In this document: positions 33,482 to 41,918 of the stretch, in pieces
Layout of the letters: each line of letters begins with the position of its first letter
How positions within the stretch are numbered: the stretch's first letter is position 1
IMG/VR virus record: IMGVR_UViG_3300012000_002412
Coordinates: 101,276 to 165,275 of that record
Strand: one strand, 5' to 3'
Length of the DNA stretch: 64,000 nucleotides
Source: a virus
Notes under the pieces: model-generated
The model's input: only the letters and a program-made list of their open reading frames with translations
Database searches by the model: none
What the model was told of the DNA's origin: nothing
Program-made: the position numbers and the translations under genes

Positions 33482-34042
33482 ATGTATATTATAAAAACAA
33501 CCTTAGACGAGGCAGTTCAGGAATTAAATTTCATTTCAAATTGGATCAACACAATATGCCGTGACATCCTAAATAAAGAAGTAGAAAATGAAAAGGTTTC
33601 GGTCTTCTACAATTATGGATACTTTGTGCCAAAGGGGTCTGGATTTAATATCAATCAGTTAGATATGATGTATCCAGAAAGATTAAAACATGAATTATCA
33701 AAAGTTCGAGTAAACGTAACTATCAAAATTGATAATTTCATTATGAGCAACCGAATTGAAAATGGTTTTGTTCCCAGCACAATTGGGTTGATTGTCGAAG
33801 AAATCACAAAGTTAAAAATGAGAGCTGAGTTTGAAATTCATGGAAACCGACAAATCTTCGACTCTGTGCCAGATATCGACCAATCAATTGTTACAATTCA
33901 AAAAGATTCTTTTTTAGGCGAACAACCTGGTGAGGATTTTTTAGATATTGATAGTATACTTGATAAAATACAATTAGGTGGTATGTCATCTTTAACTGAA
34001 AAAGAAAAAGACTTTTTAGATAAAAAAAGTAAAGAAATGTAA
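33482..34042 (+). CDS. hypothetical protein with DUF6576-like C-terminal motif, 186 aa
   Basis: The ATG at 33482, one base after the previous stop, is preferred to a TTG 36 bases upstream. The main domain (MYIIKTTLDEAVQELNFISN and later RVNVTIKIDNFIMSN) is unrecognised. The last 45 residues (DFLDIDSILDKIQLGGMSSL then TEKEKDFLDKKSKEM) repeat the C-terminal motif of the membrane protein at 29597-30220. The stop overlaps the methyltransferase ATG by one base. Confidence 0.7.
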   Translation: MYIIKTTLDEAVQELNFISNWINTICRDILNKEVENEKVSVFYNYGYFVPKGSGFNINQLDMMYPERLKHELSKVRVNVTIKIDNFIMSNRIENGFVPSTIGLIVEEITKLKMRAEFEIHGNRQIFDSVPDIDQSIVTIQKDSFLGEQPGEDFLDIDSILDKIQLGGMSSLTEKEKDFLDKKSKEM

Positions 34043-34854
34043 TGGACATCAACCAAGTATATTGTGGTGATTCAATTGAACTTCTTAAAAAATTAGACGA
34101 TAATTCAATTGATTTAGTGATAACATCACCACCCTATTCAACCTTAAAGGTCTATATCAATGACTCGGGCATACCTGCTAATGATTATGTAAATTGGTTT
34201 ATACCCTATTGTAAGGAGATAGAAAGAGTTATTAAACCAACTGGTTCATTTATTTTGAATATCAACGATAAAGTCGAAGGTGGATTCAGACATCCTTATG
34301 TATTTGACTTAATTTCTGAAATCCATAAAAGCAGCGGTCTTAAAATGTTTGAAAGACTTTTTTGGAATAAAATGAAAGGTCTTCCTAATAGAAGTCGTTT
34401 TGGCGACCGCGTAGAATACATTTTTTGGTTCGTAAAAGAAAGGGGTTTCAAATTTAACATAGATGAAATGAGAACAGAATATTCTGAGAAATCTATTAAG
34501 AGAATGAAAAGACCGCTCAAAAAAAGATTTGCAAGAACAGACAGCGATTCTGATTTGGAATATAAAGATTGGTCTCCTAATCCTCTTGGGGCTCTACCAA
34601 CAACTCTGGTAAACATTTCATCAGAATCTAAAAAAATTGCTGATAACCACATTGCTGTGTTTCCTATTGAATTAGTAAAATATTTCATCAAAGGATCAAC
34701 TAATAAGGGTGATTTGGTCTTAGACCCATTTATTGGAACAGGCACAACAGGTTTAGCTGCGCTGGAACTTGAAAGAAACTGGATAGGATTTGATATACAA
34801 CAAGATTACATAGAAATTGCAAAAAATAGGATCGGTTATGTTGAGAATATCTAA
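34042..34854 (+). CDS. DNA methyltransferase, beta class (SPPY type)
   Basis: Motif IV comes first: VYCGDSIELLKKLDDNSIDL then VITSPPYSTLK. The SAM-binding motif I is near the C-terminus: VLDPFIGTGTTGLAALELER. This order defines the beta class. SPPY points to N4-cytosine modification, though some N6-adenine enzymes also have it. The target region is the middle, about residues 100-200. At 270 aa it is a solitary phage methyltransferase, probably for protection against restriction. No cognate nuclease is present. Confidence 0.88.
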   Translation: MDINQVYCGDSIELLKKLDDNSIDLVITSPPYSTLKVYINDSGIPANDYVNWFIPYCKEIERVIKPTGSFILNINDKVEGGFRHPYVFDLISEIHKSSGLKMFERLFWNKMKGLPNRSRFGDRVEYIFWFVKERGFKFNIDEMRTEYSEKSIKRMKRPLKKRFARTDSDSDLEYKDWSPNPLGALPTTLVNISSESKKIADNHIAVFPIELVKYFIKGSTNKGDLVLDPFIGTGTTGLAALELERNWIGFDIQQDYIEIAKNRIGYVENI

Positions 34855-35137
34855 CAATACTTCAAAAATAATAAGTATTAAATGGTTCACAAAAGAAGAA
34901 GTTGATCCTGGGTATAATGGTAATCCAATCGATAGTTTTGTTATAATACCCGGAGTGACTCAATATCAGCACATTTATTCATCAGGAAAATGGTTGTGTT
35001 TTGATAGTGACAGAAGTTATATAGGTGTTGAATTTTCTTGTGAGAGTGACTTAGAGAGGTTTTTTACACAAATTATAAGAGAAATTAAACTTAATCAAAT
35101 CACAAATGTAAATGTTGATGTTGACACAAAAAAGTAA
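34838..35137 (+). CDS. hypothetical protein, 99 aa
   Basis: The ATG at 34838 overlaps the methyltransferase end by 17 bases; a TTG 21 bases further upstream is less likely. The protein is beta-rich (VIIPGVTQYQHIYSSGKWLC) and ends in a strand-helix with VNVDVDTKK. No family recognised. Confidence 0.6.
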   Translation: MLRISNNTSKIISIKWFTKEEVDPGYNGNPIDSFVIIPGVTQYQHIYSSGKWLCFDSDRSYIGVEFSCESDLERFFTQIIREIKLNQITNVNVDVDTKK

Positions 35138-35443
35138 TTGATATCGGTGGAGATTTACTGTAAAAGAACTTTATTTGCAAAAGACGATAAAGTCGTTTAT
35201 TGTAAAAAGGGCAAGATATATAAAACACAGGCACCAACAACATTCGAGTTGAAGTCCGGTCTATGTTTATGGGTTGAGATTGAATTAACAACAACTGGTA
35301 GATTCAGTTGTTACACTGGGTATTCCAAACGACAAACTCCAACTTCGGGAAATTGGTACCCCTTAACCTTAAAAATTTTTGAAAAGTATTTTACAACAAT
35401 TGACGAAATGAGAAATAATAAAATAGACGAAATAATAAAATAA
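35138..35443 (+). CDS. hypothetical protein, 101 aa
   Basis: It starts at TTG immediately after the previous stop (a GTG 9 bases later is possible). The sequence is beta-rich (FAKDDKVVYCKKGKIYKTQA, LWVEIELTTTGRFSCYTG) with a helical end. No family recognised. It is in line with the four-gene run 33482-36222. Confidence 0.6.
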   Translation: MISVEIYCKRTLFAKDDKVVYCKKGKIYKTQAPTTFELKSGLCLWVEIELTTTGRFSCYTGYSKRQTPTSGNWYPLTLKIFEKYFTTIDEMRNNKIDEIIK

Positions 35444-35460
35444 CCAATACATAAAAAAAT

Positions 35461-36222
35461 ATGTCAAAGTTTATATCTGATTCAGAAATTTTAAGATGGA
35501 ACGAAAAATTAAGACACACTAATTATTCGGTCTATCCTAAGTATCACTCCGCAAATTCACACCCAATGATTGTGTTTAAGCAAAAATTAAACCCACGCGC
35601 GGTTTCATTATTTGGAAATTTGGGTGATGTTGAAACTATTGACCCGCAGATGAAGTTTACTTTTTCTTTTTCAGTGGCTACAAATCGAGTTGAAAACTTT
35701 TTTCATATTTTTGAAAAATGGTTTTCTACAAAAGTTTCCACAAAAACATACTATCAAAATAATAATGATGTCGAGAAAATAAGCGATATTGAGGTGAGTG
35801 AAAAAATTGTAGAATCTAAAGAACAGCAAACACACTTAGTAAAGGATAAACAATACACTAGATTTGTTTATCATTTTAATGGTAAATTGTCTTCAATAAT
35901 GATGTATGTTCTTTTTTTAGAAGATACTATTGACATCTTTTCTAAAATATGGTCTTATTTAGAAGACGGTCAAGAAATACAATTAACTAAATTTTCTATT
36001 GGTGATTTTGTTTCTAAGTGCGATGATAGATCTACTGATTATTTAGTATTGGACTTTCACCCTGTTAAAATTGACAAACAGTTTTTTATTAACTATGAAA
36101 TTTGCACGATGAACTATCGAGGCCAGGTTATACAGTGGGGCGAATCAGAGTTTATCGCTGAATCAAAAATTTGCCCCAGTAGAAATTCTAGAATTGATAA
36201 TATATTAGACGATGATAATTAA
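35461..36222 (+). CDS. hypothetical protein, 253 aa
   Basis: A soluble alpha/beta protein without a recognised domain. It contains FTFSFSVATNRVENFFHIFE, a likely helix before residue 100, and a beta-rich C-terminal half (YLVLDFHPVKIDKQFFINYE). It ends overlapping a 54-aa gene by 11 bases. Confidence 0.65.
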   Translation: MSKFISDSEILRWNEKLRHTNYSVYPKYHSANSHPMIVFKQKLNPRAVSLFGNLGDVETIDPQMKFTFSFSVATNRVENFFHIFEKWFSTKVSTKTYYQNNNDVEKISDIEVSEKIVESKEQQTHLVKDKQYTRFVYHFNGKLSSIMMYVLFLEDTIDIFSKIWSYLEDGQEIQLTKFSIGDFVSKCDDRSTDYLVLDFHPVKIDKQFFINYEICTMNYRGQVIQWGESEFIAESKICPSRNSRIDNILDDDN

Positions 36223-36376
36223 TAAATTCAAAAACTTGTACTCACGCTTAGCCAGATTGGTTAAATTTTTTATGCCCAAATTTGACAATCACCACTTTAA
36301 TGTTAAATTTTCAAAAAATGGCCTCTATTGGGATGAATATGGAAATCCTGTTATAGATTATGTAGACGAAGATTGA
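36212..36376 (+). CDS. very small protein, 54 aa
   Basis: ATG at 36212, overlapping the end of the previous gene, to TGA at 36374-36376. The first 25 residues are basic and hydrophobic (INKFKNLYSRLARLVKFFMP). The rest reads like a folded end, NGLYWDEYGNPVIDYVDED. The overlap with the upstream gene and this coherent composition support it as real. No family recognised. Confidence 0.5.
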   Translation: MIINKFKNLYSRLARLVKFFMPKFDNHHFNVKFSKNGLYWDEYGNPVIDYVDED

Positions 36377-36425
36377 TGAAATTAAATTATTATAAAAAAT
36401 CCTTTCATTAATGATATAAATTGGT

Positions 36426-36433
36426 TATATTTG
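36426..36433 (+). promoter_or_regulatory. host-type -7 element
   Basis: TATATTTG, 16 bases before the ATG at 36450. TTTC at 36403-36406 stands at the -33 distance with one mismatch. Confidence 0.5.
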
Positions 36434-36449
36434 TCAAAAAAATTAGAAT

Positions 36450-37667
36450 ATGGAAGATAATACGCAAATTAAATCTGAGCCAGTCATTGGAGACTTCAAA
36501 CCAAAAAGAAAATTCTTAAACTTTGTGTCAGCGGTCAACGGCAGGCGAATAAGATTTATACGCGATGTTGCCTTTTTAAAAGGTGAAAAATTGTCTGGAA
36601 TTCTTGAAGGCGTGATTTTCAAAATCACTATTTGTGACAATGGGACAATTAAATTTGAAGAACAAGAAGGAACATCACTAACTGATACCTCGATGATTCA
36701 GCGGTTTATAAATGAAATTGACCAAATTGATGTCACTGGTTATGCAAACAAATTCATCGTATCTGGTTTAGAATTCACCGATGTCGATGGCATGAGGTGT
36801 TATCTCGAAGTTGAAAATCAAAAACCAATTGATAAGTTGAAATCCCTTTTTGATGAAGAAGAAAAAGTAGAAGTATCTGGTAAAGGTTTAAGTTTACTTG
36901 ACGATTTATTTGGTCCTGATGATGAAGAGTTTGACGAAGACCACGCACTTTCAGAAGTCATGAATTCTATGTTAGAAGATCTTTCAGAAGAAGATGTTAA
37001 AACAATTATTGAAGTAAATGAAAATCCACCAGCTCCTAATGATAAATTAAAAACTACAGCCCAGTCCTATATGGAAGAATCTTTCCGTAGGATGAATGAG
37101 TCAAAGATTATTGAGTTAGAATATCGTATTGAAGAAACTCAGAAAGAAATTATAAGACTAAGAAATGAGGTTAAAATGGCTGAACAAAAAATGGAAGAAA
37201 AATCAGAGGCTCTTGGTATTTTAGAAACACGACTTGAAACTATGAAACCTGGTGATGAACCAAACGGTTATGTGTTTTTTGTTTCAGAAGAAATTAAAGA
37301 TATAGAAGGCCTTACGGAAGAAGAGTCAAAAATCGCTCTGAAGATTGCAGATATCATGAAGTTGAAAGGTGATGTTATTGTTACGATGTTAACAGAAGGG
37401 TATCATAAAATTAAGATTGCTAAAGCCGGTGATATCACAAATCAGGAATTTGAGTTAGAAAAAGAAATTTTTGGAAAGATTTCTAATCTAGATATTGAAG
37501 CTAAAATATCTATTGTTGATGGTGAGTTTCAATACCGCGGTAAATTAAATTGGCATCAACTCGTATCTAAAATGATAAGGAGTGGGTTCTCACAAGATGA
37601 AGAGTTTGATAAACTTTGTAGTTCAAATTCTTATCAATCTAATCAAAGTCAAACTGATTCGTTTTAG
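36450..37667 (+). CDS. hypothetical coiled-coil protein, 405 aa
   Basis: Residues 20-130 are a beta-rich domain. A very acidic linker follows (GPDDEEFDEDHALSEV, 165-200), then a coiled coil (about 215-270, ELEYRIEETQKEIIRLRNEV). The C-terminal 130 residues are an alpha/beta unit (DIMKLKGDVIVTMLTEGYHK). No family is recognised. It is transcribed with its own host-type promoter in the same direction as the metallopeptidase/VWA gene, so the two may cooperate. Confidence 0.65.
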   Translation: MEDNTQIKSEPVIGDFKPKRKFLNFVSAVNGRRIRFIRDVAFLKGEKLSGILEGVIFKITICDNGTIKFEEQEGTSLTDTSMIQRFINEIDQIDVTGYANKFIVSGLEFTDVDGMRCYLEVENQKPIDKLKSLFDEEEKVEVSGKGLSLLDDLFGPDDEEFDEDHALSEVMNSMLEDLSEEDVKTIIEVNENPPAPNDKLKTTAQSYMEESFRRMNESKIIELEYRIEETQKEIIRLRNEVKMAEQKMEEKSEALGILETRLETMKPGDEPNGYVFFVSEEIKDIEGLTEEESKIALKIADIMKLKGDVIVTMLTEGYHKIKIAKAGDITNQEFELEKEIFGKISNLDIEAKISIVDGEFQYRGKLNWHQLVSKMIRSGFSQDEEFDKLCSSNSYQSNQSQTDSF

Positions 37668-37684
37668 CAAAAAAAATTACATTT

Positions 37685-37719
37685 TTTGTTGTATAAATAA
37701 TATATAATCTCTATATTTG
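37685..37719 (+). promoter_or_regulatory. host-type promoter (long spacer)
   Basis: TTTG at 37685-37688 and TATATTTG at 37712-37719, 23 bases apart; the ATG at 37739 follows 19 bases later. Confidence 0.45.
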
Positions 37720-37738
37720 TTAAAAAATAATCACACTA

Positions 37739-39202
37739 ATGATAATTAAAAATATCCACGAAAAGCTTCTGAATGGCATTCAAACAATGCTAATTGATAC
37801 TAAAATTAATTTGCCGTTTTATGGTGAATTCAATCTGCATGTGATGTTTCACGAACAAGATTCAATTGGTACTTGTGCTGTAAACATCACTTCAAAAGGC
37901 ATGAACTTTTACTATTCTCCAAAATTTTTGGAAAATATGTCTCAAAAAGAAGTAAATTTTATTACCCTACACGAAGATTTTCACTTACTTTTCGACCACC
38001 CCAGAAGAACAGTTACTGGTCAATACGACCACAAGCTCTCTAATATTGTCCAAGATATGATTATTAATCATATTATCTGGGAAGATATCCCACATGCTTT
38101 TGTTGAAATTCCAAAATCAGCAGATGGGAAAAACATGGCACTTTTTGTTCCAAAAGAATATACCGGAAAACTAATCTTTGAAGAGTTGTATGAGTGGATG
38201 AAAGATGAAAAAGAAAAGTGGCAAAAGTCCAATAAAGAAAAATCTAAATGTCAATCTTGTGGTGGTAGTGGAAAACAGCAACAAAATGATAGTGGAACGA
38301 GTCAAAAAGACGAATCACAAAAATCTAGTTCTAAAAACGAATCTGGTGATGGTCAAAACGAGAATGGCGACAAAGATTGTCAAGATTGTGGTGGATCTGG
38401 TCAAAATGGAGACAAAGATAGCAGTGGTAAAGATTCCTATGGGCCTTATGGTAAAAATCCTTCAAAAGACGGTGAGTCCTTAGATACTTGGTCTAAAGAG
38501 AAAATCTTTGAAGATATGGAAAACGGCAGCGGTGAATATCTCGATAAACACATTGGAGACGATGTTCCTGAGGATATGCGTGATGCAATGGTAAAAGATG
38601 TTATGGAGCGCCTAGCTGCTCGTGGTCTTTCTTCTGGAACTATCGAACAAACCCTAAATAAACTTAGAAAGAAACGAAAAGACTACCTCAAAGAAATTAA
38701 AAGAGCTATTTCTAATGTCATTTTTGGAACAATTAAGCAGCGAACTATTGTTAAGCCAAATCGTAAGCAAATTTCTGGTTTGAAAGGAAACCGAAAAGTC
38801 AAAACTAAGATTAATGTTGGACTCGACACCAGTGGTAGCATGGGAGGACAAGGCACATTTGAAAGAGTATTGTCGTATGTATATAGAAACGACATTGAGA
38901 TTAATTTTATGGAATCGGACACACAAGTCAAATGGGTTCAAAACATCAAAAGTAAAAAACAATTGGAAAGTATTCCAATTAAGGGATTAGGAGGTACATG
39001 TTTACAACCGATGATTGATTACATTGTAGAAAACCATAATGATTGTAATAGTGTTTTACTCACAGATGGATATACAGACACTTTAGACTTCTCAAAGGTA
39101 AAAGGTAAAGTACTAATCATTTCGGTTGGTGTTAAATGTCCACTCAGTGGAACCAATAGTAGAGTGAAACAGATAGTACTAGAAGGTGAAAAGGGGATTT
39201 AA
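37739..39202 (+). CDS. predicted metallopeptidase with VWA domain and two CxxCxGxG knuckles
   Basis: Residues 1-130 are the DUF2201 N-terminal metallopeptidase-like domain with HEDFH (His78, Glu79, His82) and DH at 86-87. Residues 160-250 are a low-complexity Ser/Gly/Asp linker holding two DnaJ-type knuckles, CQSCGGSG and CQDCGGSG. A helical segment follows (DAMVKDVMERLAARGLSSGT). The C-terminal VWA domain has a MIDAS site, DTSGS at 363-367. In bacteria such proteins are coupled to MoxR ATPases, and none is seen here. It could act in protein remodelling or assembly. Confidence 0.8.
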   Translation: MIIKNIHEKLLNGIQTMLIDTKINLPFYGEFNLHVMFHEQDSIGTCAVNITSKGMNFYYSPKFLENMSQKEVNFITLHEDFHLLFDHPRRTVTGQYDHKLSNIVQDMIINHIIWEDIPHAFVEIPKSADGKNMALFVPKEYTGKLIFEELYEWMKDEKEKWQKSNKEKSKCQSCGGSGKQQQNDSGTSQKDESQKSSSKNESGDGQNENGDKDCQDCGGSGQNGDKDSSGKDSYGPYGKNPSKDGESLDTWSKEKIFEDMENGSGEYLDKHIGDDVPEDMRDAMVKDVMERLAARGLSSGTIEQTLNKLRKKRKDYLKEIKRAISNVIFGTIKQRTIVKPNRKQISGLKGNRKVKTKINVGLDTSGSMGGQGTFERVLSYVYRNDIEINFMESDTQVKWVQNIKSKKQLESIPIKGLGGTCLQPMIDYIVENHNDCNSVLLTDGYTDTLDFSKVKGKVLIISVGVKCPLSGTNSRVKQIVLEGEKGI

Positions 39203-39214
39203 ATCCTCTTTTTT
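39189..39214. terminator. hairpin at the convergent ends of two genes
   Basis: AAAAGGGGATTT paired with AAATCCTCTTTTTT, with an internal mismatch and no real loop. It overlaps the stop codons of the genes ending at 39202 (plus) and 39199 (minus). Confidence 0.45.
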
Positions 39215-40113
39215 ATTTCATATTTTTCTAAGAATTCATTTTCATTAAGTTCTCTTTTTTTACTATTGATATATGATTTAGTAACACATAGGTTTTTTTT
39301 ATCAGATATTTCTTCAACTGATATATTGTTAATGAATCCATAGTAAACAGACACTTTATGATCTATAGTTGGATATAGTCTACTTTTACAATCTATACTT
39401 AAATTATTTTTTATATATTCACCATCGTAATAATCAAAACCATCCCAATCTTCTAAAAATTTATTTCTAATTATATCGAGATTATTATCTACTAACTTCC
39501 TATAAATAGTGTATGGTTCTAATAATTCATCTGGAATTTGATTACCCTTTTCTATTCTTGTTTTCTTTCTTTTTTTTTGACCTTCTTTGGTTTTGGATTC
39601 ATGAACAGTTCCATATTTTTCTAAGTTTGTTTCAATTGTTTTCTTTTTATAATCCTCTGTTTTTGTATAGCTTGTTACCCCATATCTATCTAAGCAAGTC
39701 TCCTTTATTTTATTCTTAGTCTCTTCCATATACATAGGGTGCTCTACTCCATATTTTTCAATTAAAGATTCTTTAATTTTTTCTTTAACTTCTTCGTATT
39801 GAAACGGATTATCAACTCCATATTTTTTCTGACACACATCTTTTATTTTTTGATTAGAACATTCTTTTGATGAACAAGCATATTTTCCAATTACTGAGGT
39901 GTAAAGATTATATCTTTTGTATGGAACTTTTAATTTTTTATCACAGTAATCGCATGTTATTTCTATTTCATAGTGAGATGATTTTGATAAAATCTCTAAT
40001 GGTATTTTTACTACATCACCAGGCTTCAAAGATTCTGATAAGTTATATCTATTGATCATTTTTTTACAATTCTTAACACCTAAAGTCATTTCAACATAAT
40101 TGCTAATTATCAT
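39199..40113 (-). CDS. HNH homing endonuclease with KYGV repeats
   Basis: The start at 40113 is preferred because the 13 codons upstream (reading TIYIYIN) translate a TATATATATA promoter-like run. Residues 50-90 hold a zinc motif (CDYCDKKL, CSSKECSN). Residues 95-190 contain repeated KYGV-x-N/H-P units (KKYGVDNPFQYEEVKEKI, EKYGVEHPMYMEETKNKI, DRYGVTSYTKTEDYKKKT, EKYGTVHESKTKEG), as in phage endonucleases with NUMOD-type DNA-binding repeats. The end has an HNH-like core (YPTIDHKVSVYYGF, then NLCVTKSYINSKKR). It lies between genes and interrupts nothing visible. Confidence 0.75.
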   Translation of the reverse strand: MIISNYVEMTLGVKNCKKMINRYNLSESLKPGDVVKIPLEILSKSSHYEIEITCDYCDKKLKVPYKRYNLYTSVIGKYACSSKECSNQKIKDVCQKKYGVDNPFQYEEVKEKIKESLIEKYGVEHPMYMEETKNKIKETCLDRYGVTSYTKTEDYKKKTIETNLEKYGTVHESKTKEGQKKRKKTRIEKGNQIPDELLEPYTIYRKLVDNNLDIIRNKFLEDWDGFDYYDGEYIKNNLSIDCKSRLYPTIDHKVSVYYGFINNISVEEISDKKNLCVTKSYINSKKRELNENEFLEKYEIKKRI

Positions 40114-40177
40114 ATTAATATATATATATATCGTTCCTCTCAGCCCTTTCATAAAAACTAATTTTCAGAAGATTTTT

Positions 40178-40190
40178 TTAATATATAAAT
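40178..40190 (+). promoter_or_regulatory. late-type promoter box
   Basis: TTAATATATAAAT, 3 bases before the ATG at 40194. Confidence 0.55.
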
Positions 40191-40193
40191 CCT

Positions 40194-41906
40194 ATGAAAC
40201 TTCATAAATATGACCAATTTCTAACCGAATCAAGTCTACAACTACTGTTAGAGGCTAATGTGGACTTTTCTAAGGAATTTATTTCGGTTCTTAAAAGGAT
40301 TGACTCACCAATTTCAAAAAATCTAATCGATATTGAAGGTAAAGAATTAGATATTAATCAAAACTATATTGATATCAACAAAGATAAGACTGATGTTCTT
40401 TTCTTTAAACCAGATGATAAAGTTGGAAAAATTGCCAAAGTTCGAGGTGATCAAACCCATAATAATTTTTTTTCATATCTTGCTGAGAAATTTAGTAAAA
40501 ATGTCAAAAGTGGCGTAGAGCAGATTGAAGGTGAATATCAAACTCCTGAAGATGGTCAAATTGGACAAGTTATCAAGTATTATACTATATCTGAAATTTC
40601 TGAATTTATATCAGGCAGCCTGCTTGACTCGGTTAGTTCTTTATATCAATCTGGTGGCTCATTGGCTCTTTTTCAGTGGGTCAAAAGTGGAAAAAAATAC
40701 CAAAATATAGCAACCAGTGCCTGTTTAATTACCGGACCAGAGGTTGTAAAAAGCTCGGAAGTTGGTGTTGGTAAACTAACAAGAGCGTTGTTGAATAAAT
40801 CTGGAGTAAAGTTCACGGATGCCGAAATAGAAGATTTTGTCTATAAATATAGAGCCGAGATTGAAAAACTTAAGAATGTTCTAACTGAAAGATTTAGAGT
40901 TGTTAAAGGTGATGATATTAAAAAATATTATCATAGAAGTAGCTATGAATCTGAAGGAGGTGATTTAGGAAACTCCTGTATGCGTTATGATAGGTGTCAA
41001 AGTTATTTTAGCATTTATACGGATAATAGTCAAGTATCTCTTTTAATATTATTATCTGAAAATGAAGAAGGTAAAATAGCAGGAAGAGCTATTCTTTGGG
41101 AAATGGAACCATATGAGGTATCAACTAAAGTAATGGATAGAATCTATACTATTAGAACCGCAGACCAACAACTATTCAAAGATTGGGCAAGAGAAAACGG
41201 GTATTGGTTCAAAGAAAAACAAGATTTTTCAGAATATACTGATTTTGTTTTTAGAAATAAAGAAACCGGGGAGATAATTGAAAAAAGACAGGGTGAATTC
41301 TCTGTTAAATTAGATAATGGTGGTGAGTATTCGTCTTATCCTTATATGGATTCATTTAAGTATTATAATCCAAGAAATGGAACGCTTTATAACTCATCAA
41401 ATTTTGATTATGAATATGAACTAACTGATACCGATGGTGGAAATGGTTCATGTGACGATTGTGGTGGTTCAGGTGTGGTGGAATGCAGCAATTGTGATGG
41501 AGACGGAGAAATTCGTTGCTACGAATGCGATGGAGACGGAGAAATTCGTTGTGGTGAGTGTCGAGGTTCGGGTGAAGTGGAGTGCTCCTATTGTGAGGGA
41601 TATGGTGAAGTGGATTGCACCAACTGTGATGGGTCAGGTGAAGAAGATTGTGAAACTTGTGGTGGTGATGGCGAAGATGATGATGGTGAAGAGTGCAGTG
41701 ATTGTCAAGGAAGCGGCAGGCAAAGTTGCCACCGCTGTAGCGCTCGTGGGAAAAAAGAATGTTCTTATTGTGATGGGGATGGCGTAAATCGTTGTGATGA
41801 ATGTTCAGGAGACGGGACTATAATGTGTTCTGATTGTGATGGAGGGGGTCAAGTGGAATGTTCTGATTGTGATGGAAGTGGAAGAACTTCGTGTCACTGT
41901 CAATAA
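40194..41906 (+). CDS. targeting-peptide cargo protein with 13 DnaJ-type zinc knuckles, 570 aa
   Basis: MKLHKYDQFLTE is a near match to the T4 capsid-targeting peptide. Residues 13-370 are related to the cargo protein at 10667-11905 (shared GDDIKKYY, NSCM, QVSLLILLS, AGRAILWE, MDRIYT). Residues 420-570 are a tandem array of 12 CxxCxGxG knuckles plus one CHRCSARG, ending CHCQ; a normal DnaJ zinc region has four. The array is made by recent duplication: a 23-bp DNA stretch is repeated within 41495-41555. It could be a zinc-loaded chaperone-like or protein-binding tail. Confidence 0.85.
   Translation: MKLHKYDQFLTESSLQLLLEANVDFSKEFISVLKRIDSPISKNLIDIEGKELDINQNYIDINKDKTDVLFFKPDDKVGKIAKVRGDQTHNNFFSYLAEKFSKNVKSGVEQIEGEYQTPEDGQIGQVIKYYTISEISEFISGSLLDSVSSLYQSGGSLALFQWVKSGKKYQNIATSACLITGPEVVKSSEVGVGKLTRALLNKSGVKFTDAEIEDFVYKYRAEIEKLKNVLTERFRVVKGDDIKKYYHRSSYESEGGDLGNSCMRYDRCQSYFSIYTDNSQVSLLILLSENEEGKIAGRAILWEMEPYEVSTKVMDRIYTIRTADQQLFKDWARENGYWFKEKQDFSEYTDFVFRNKETGEIIEKRQGEFSVKLDNGGEYSSYPYMDSFKYYNPRNGTLYNSSNFDYEYELTDTDGGNGSCDDCGGSGVVECSNCDGDGEIRCYECDGDGEIRCGECRGSGEVECSYCEGYGEVDCTNCDGSGEEDCETCGGDGEDDDGEECSDCQGSGRQSCHRCSARGKKECSYCDGDGVNRCDECSGDGTIMCSDCDGGGQVECSDCDGSGRTSCHCQ
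41495..41555 (+). repeat. direct DNA repeat inside the zinc-knuckle array
   Basis: A 23-base unit containing GATGGAGACGGAGAAATTCG occurs twice in tandem with a 10-base gap. It encodes two identical DGDGEIRC units, which points to recent expansion of the array. Confidence 0.8.
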
Positions 41907-41918
41907 TTTAAGTTTTTT

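Noticed and set aside
38205-38483. Frames overlapping the low-complexity linker of the VWA gene and the zinc-knuckle array (also 41434-41787)
   Set aside because: They mirror the repetitive coding sequence of the real gene in another frame and have no start signals.
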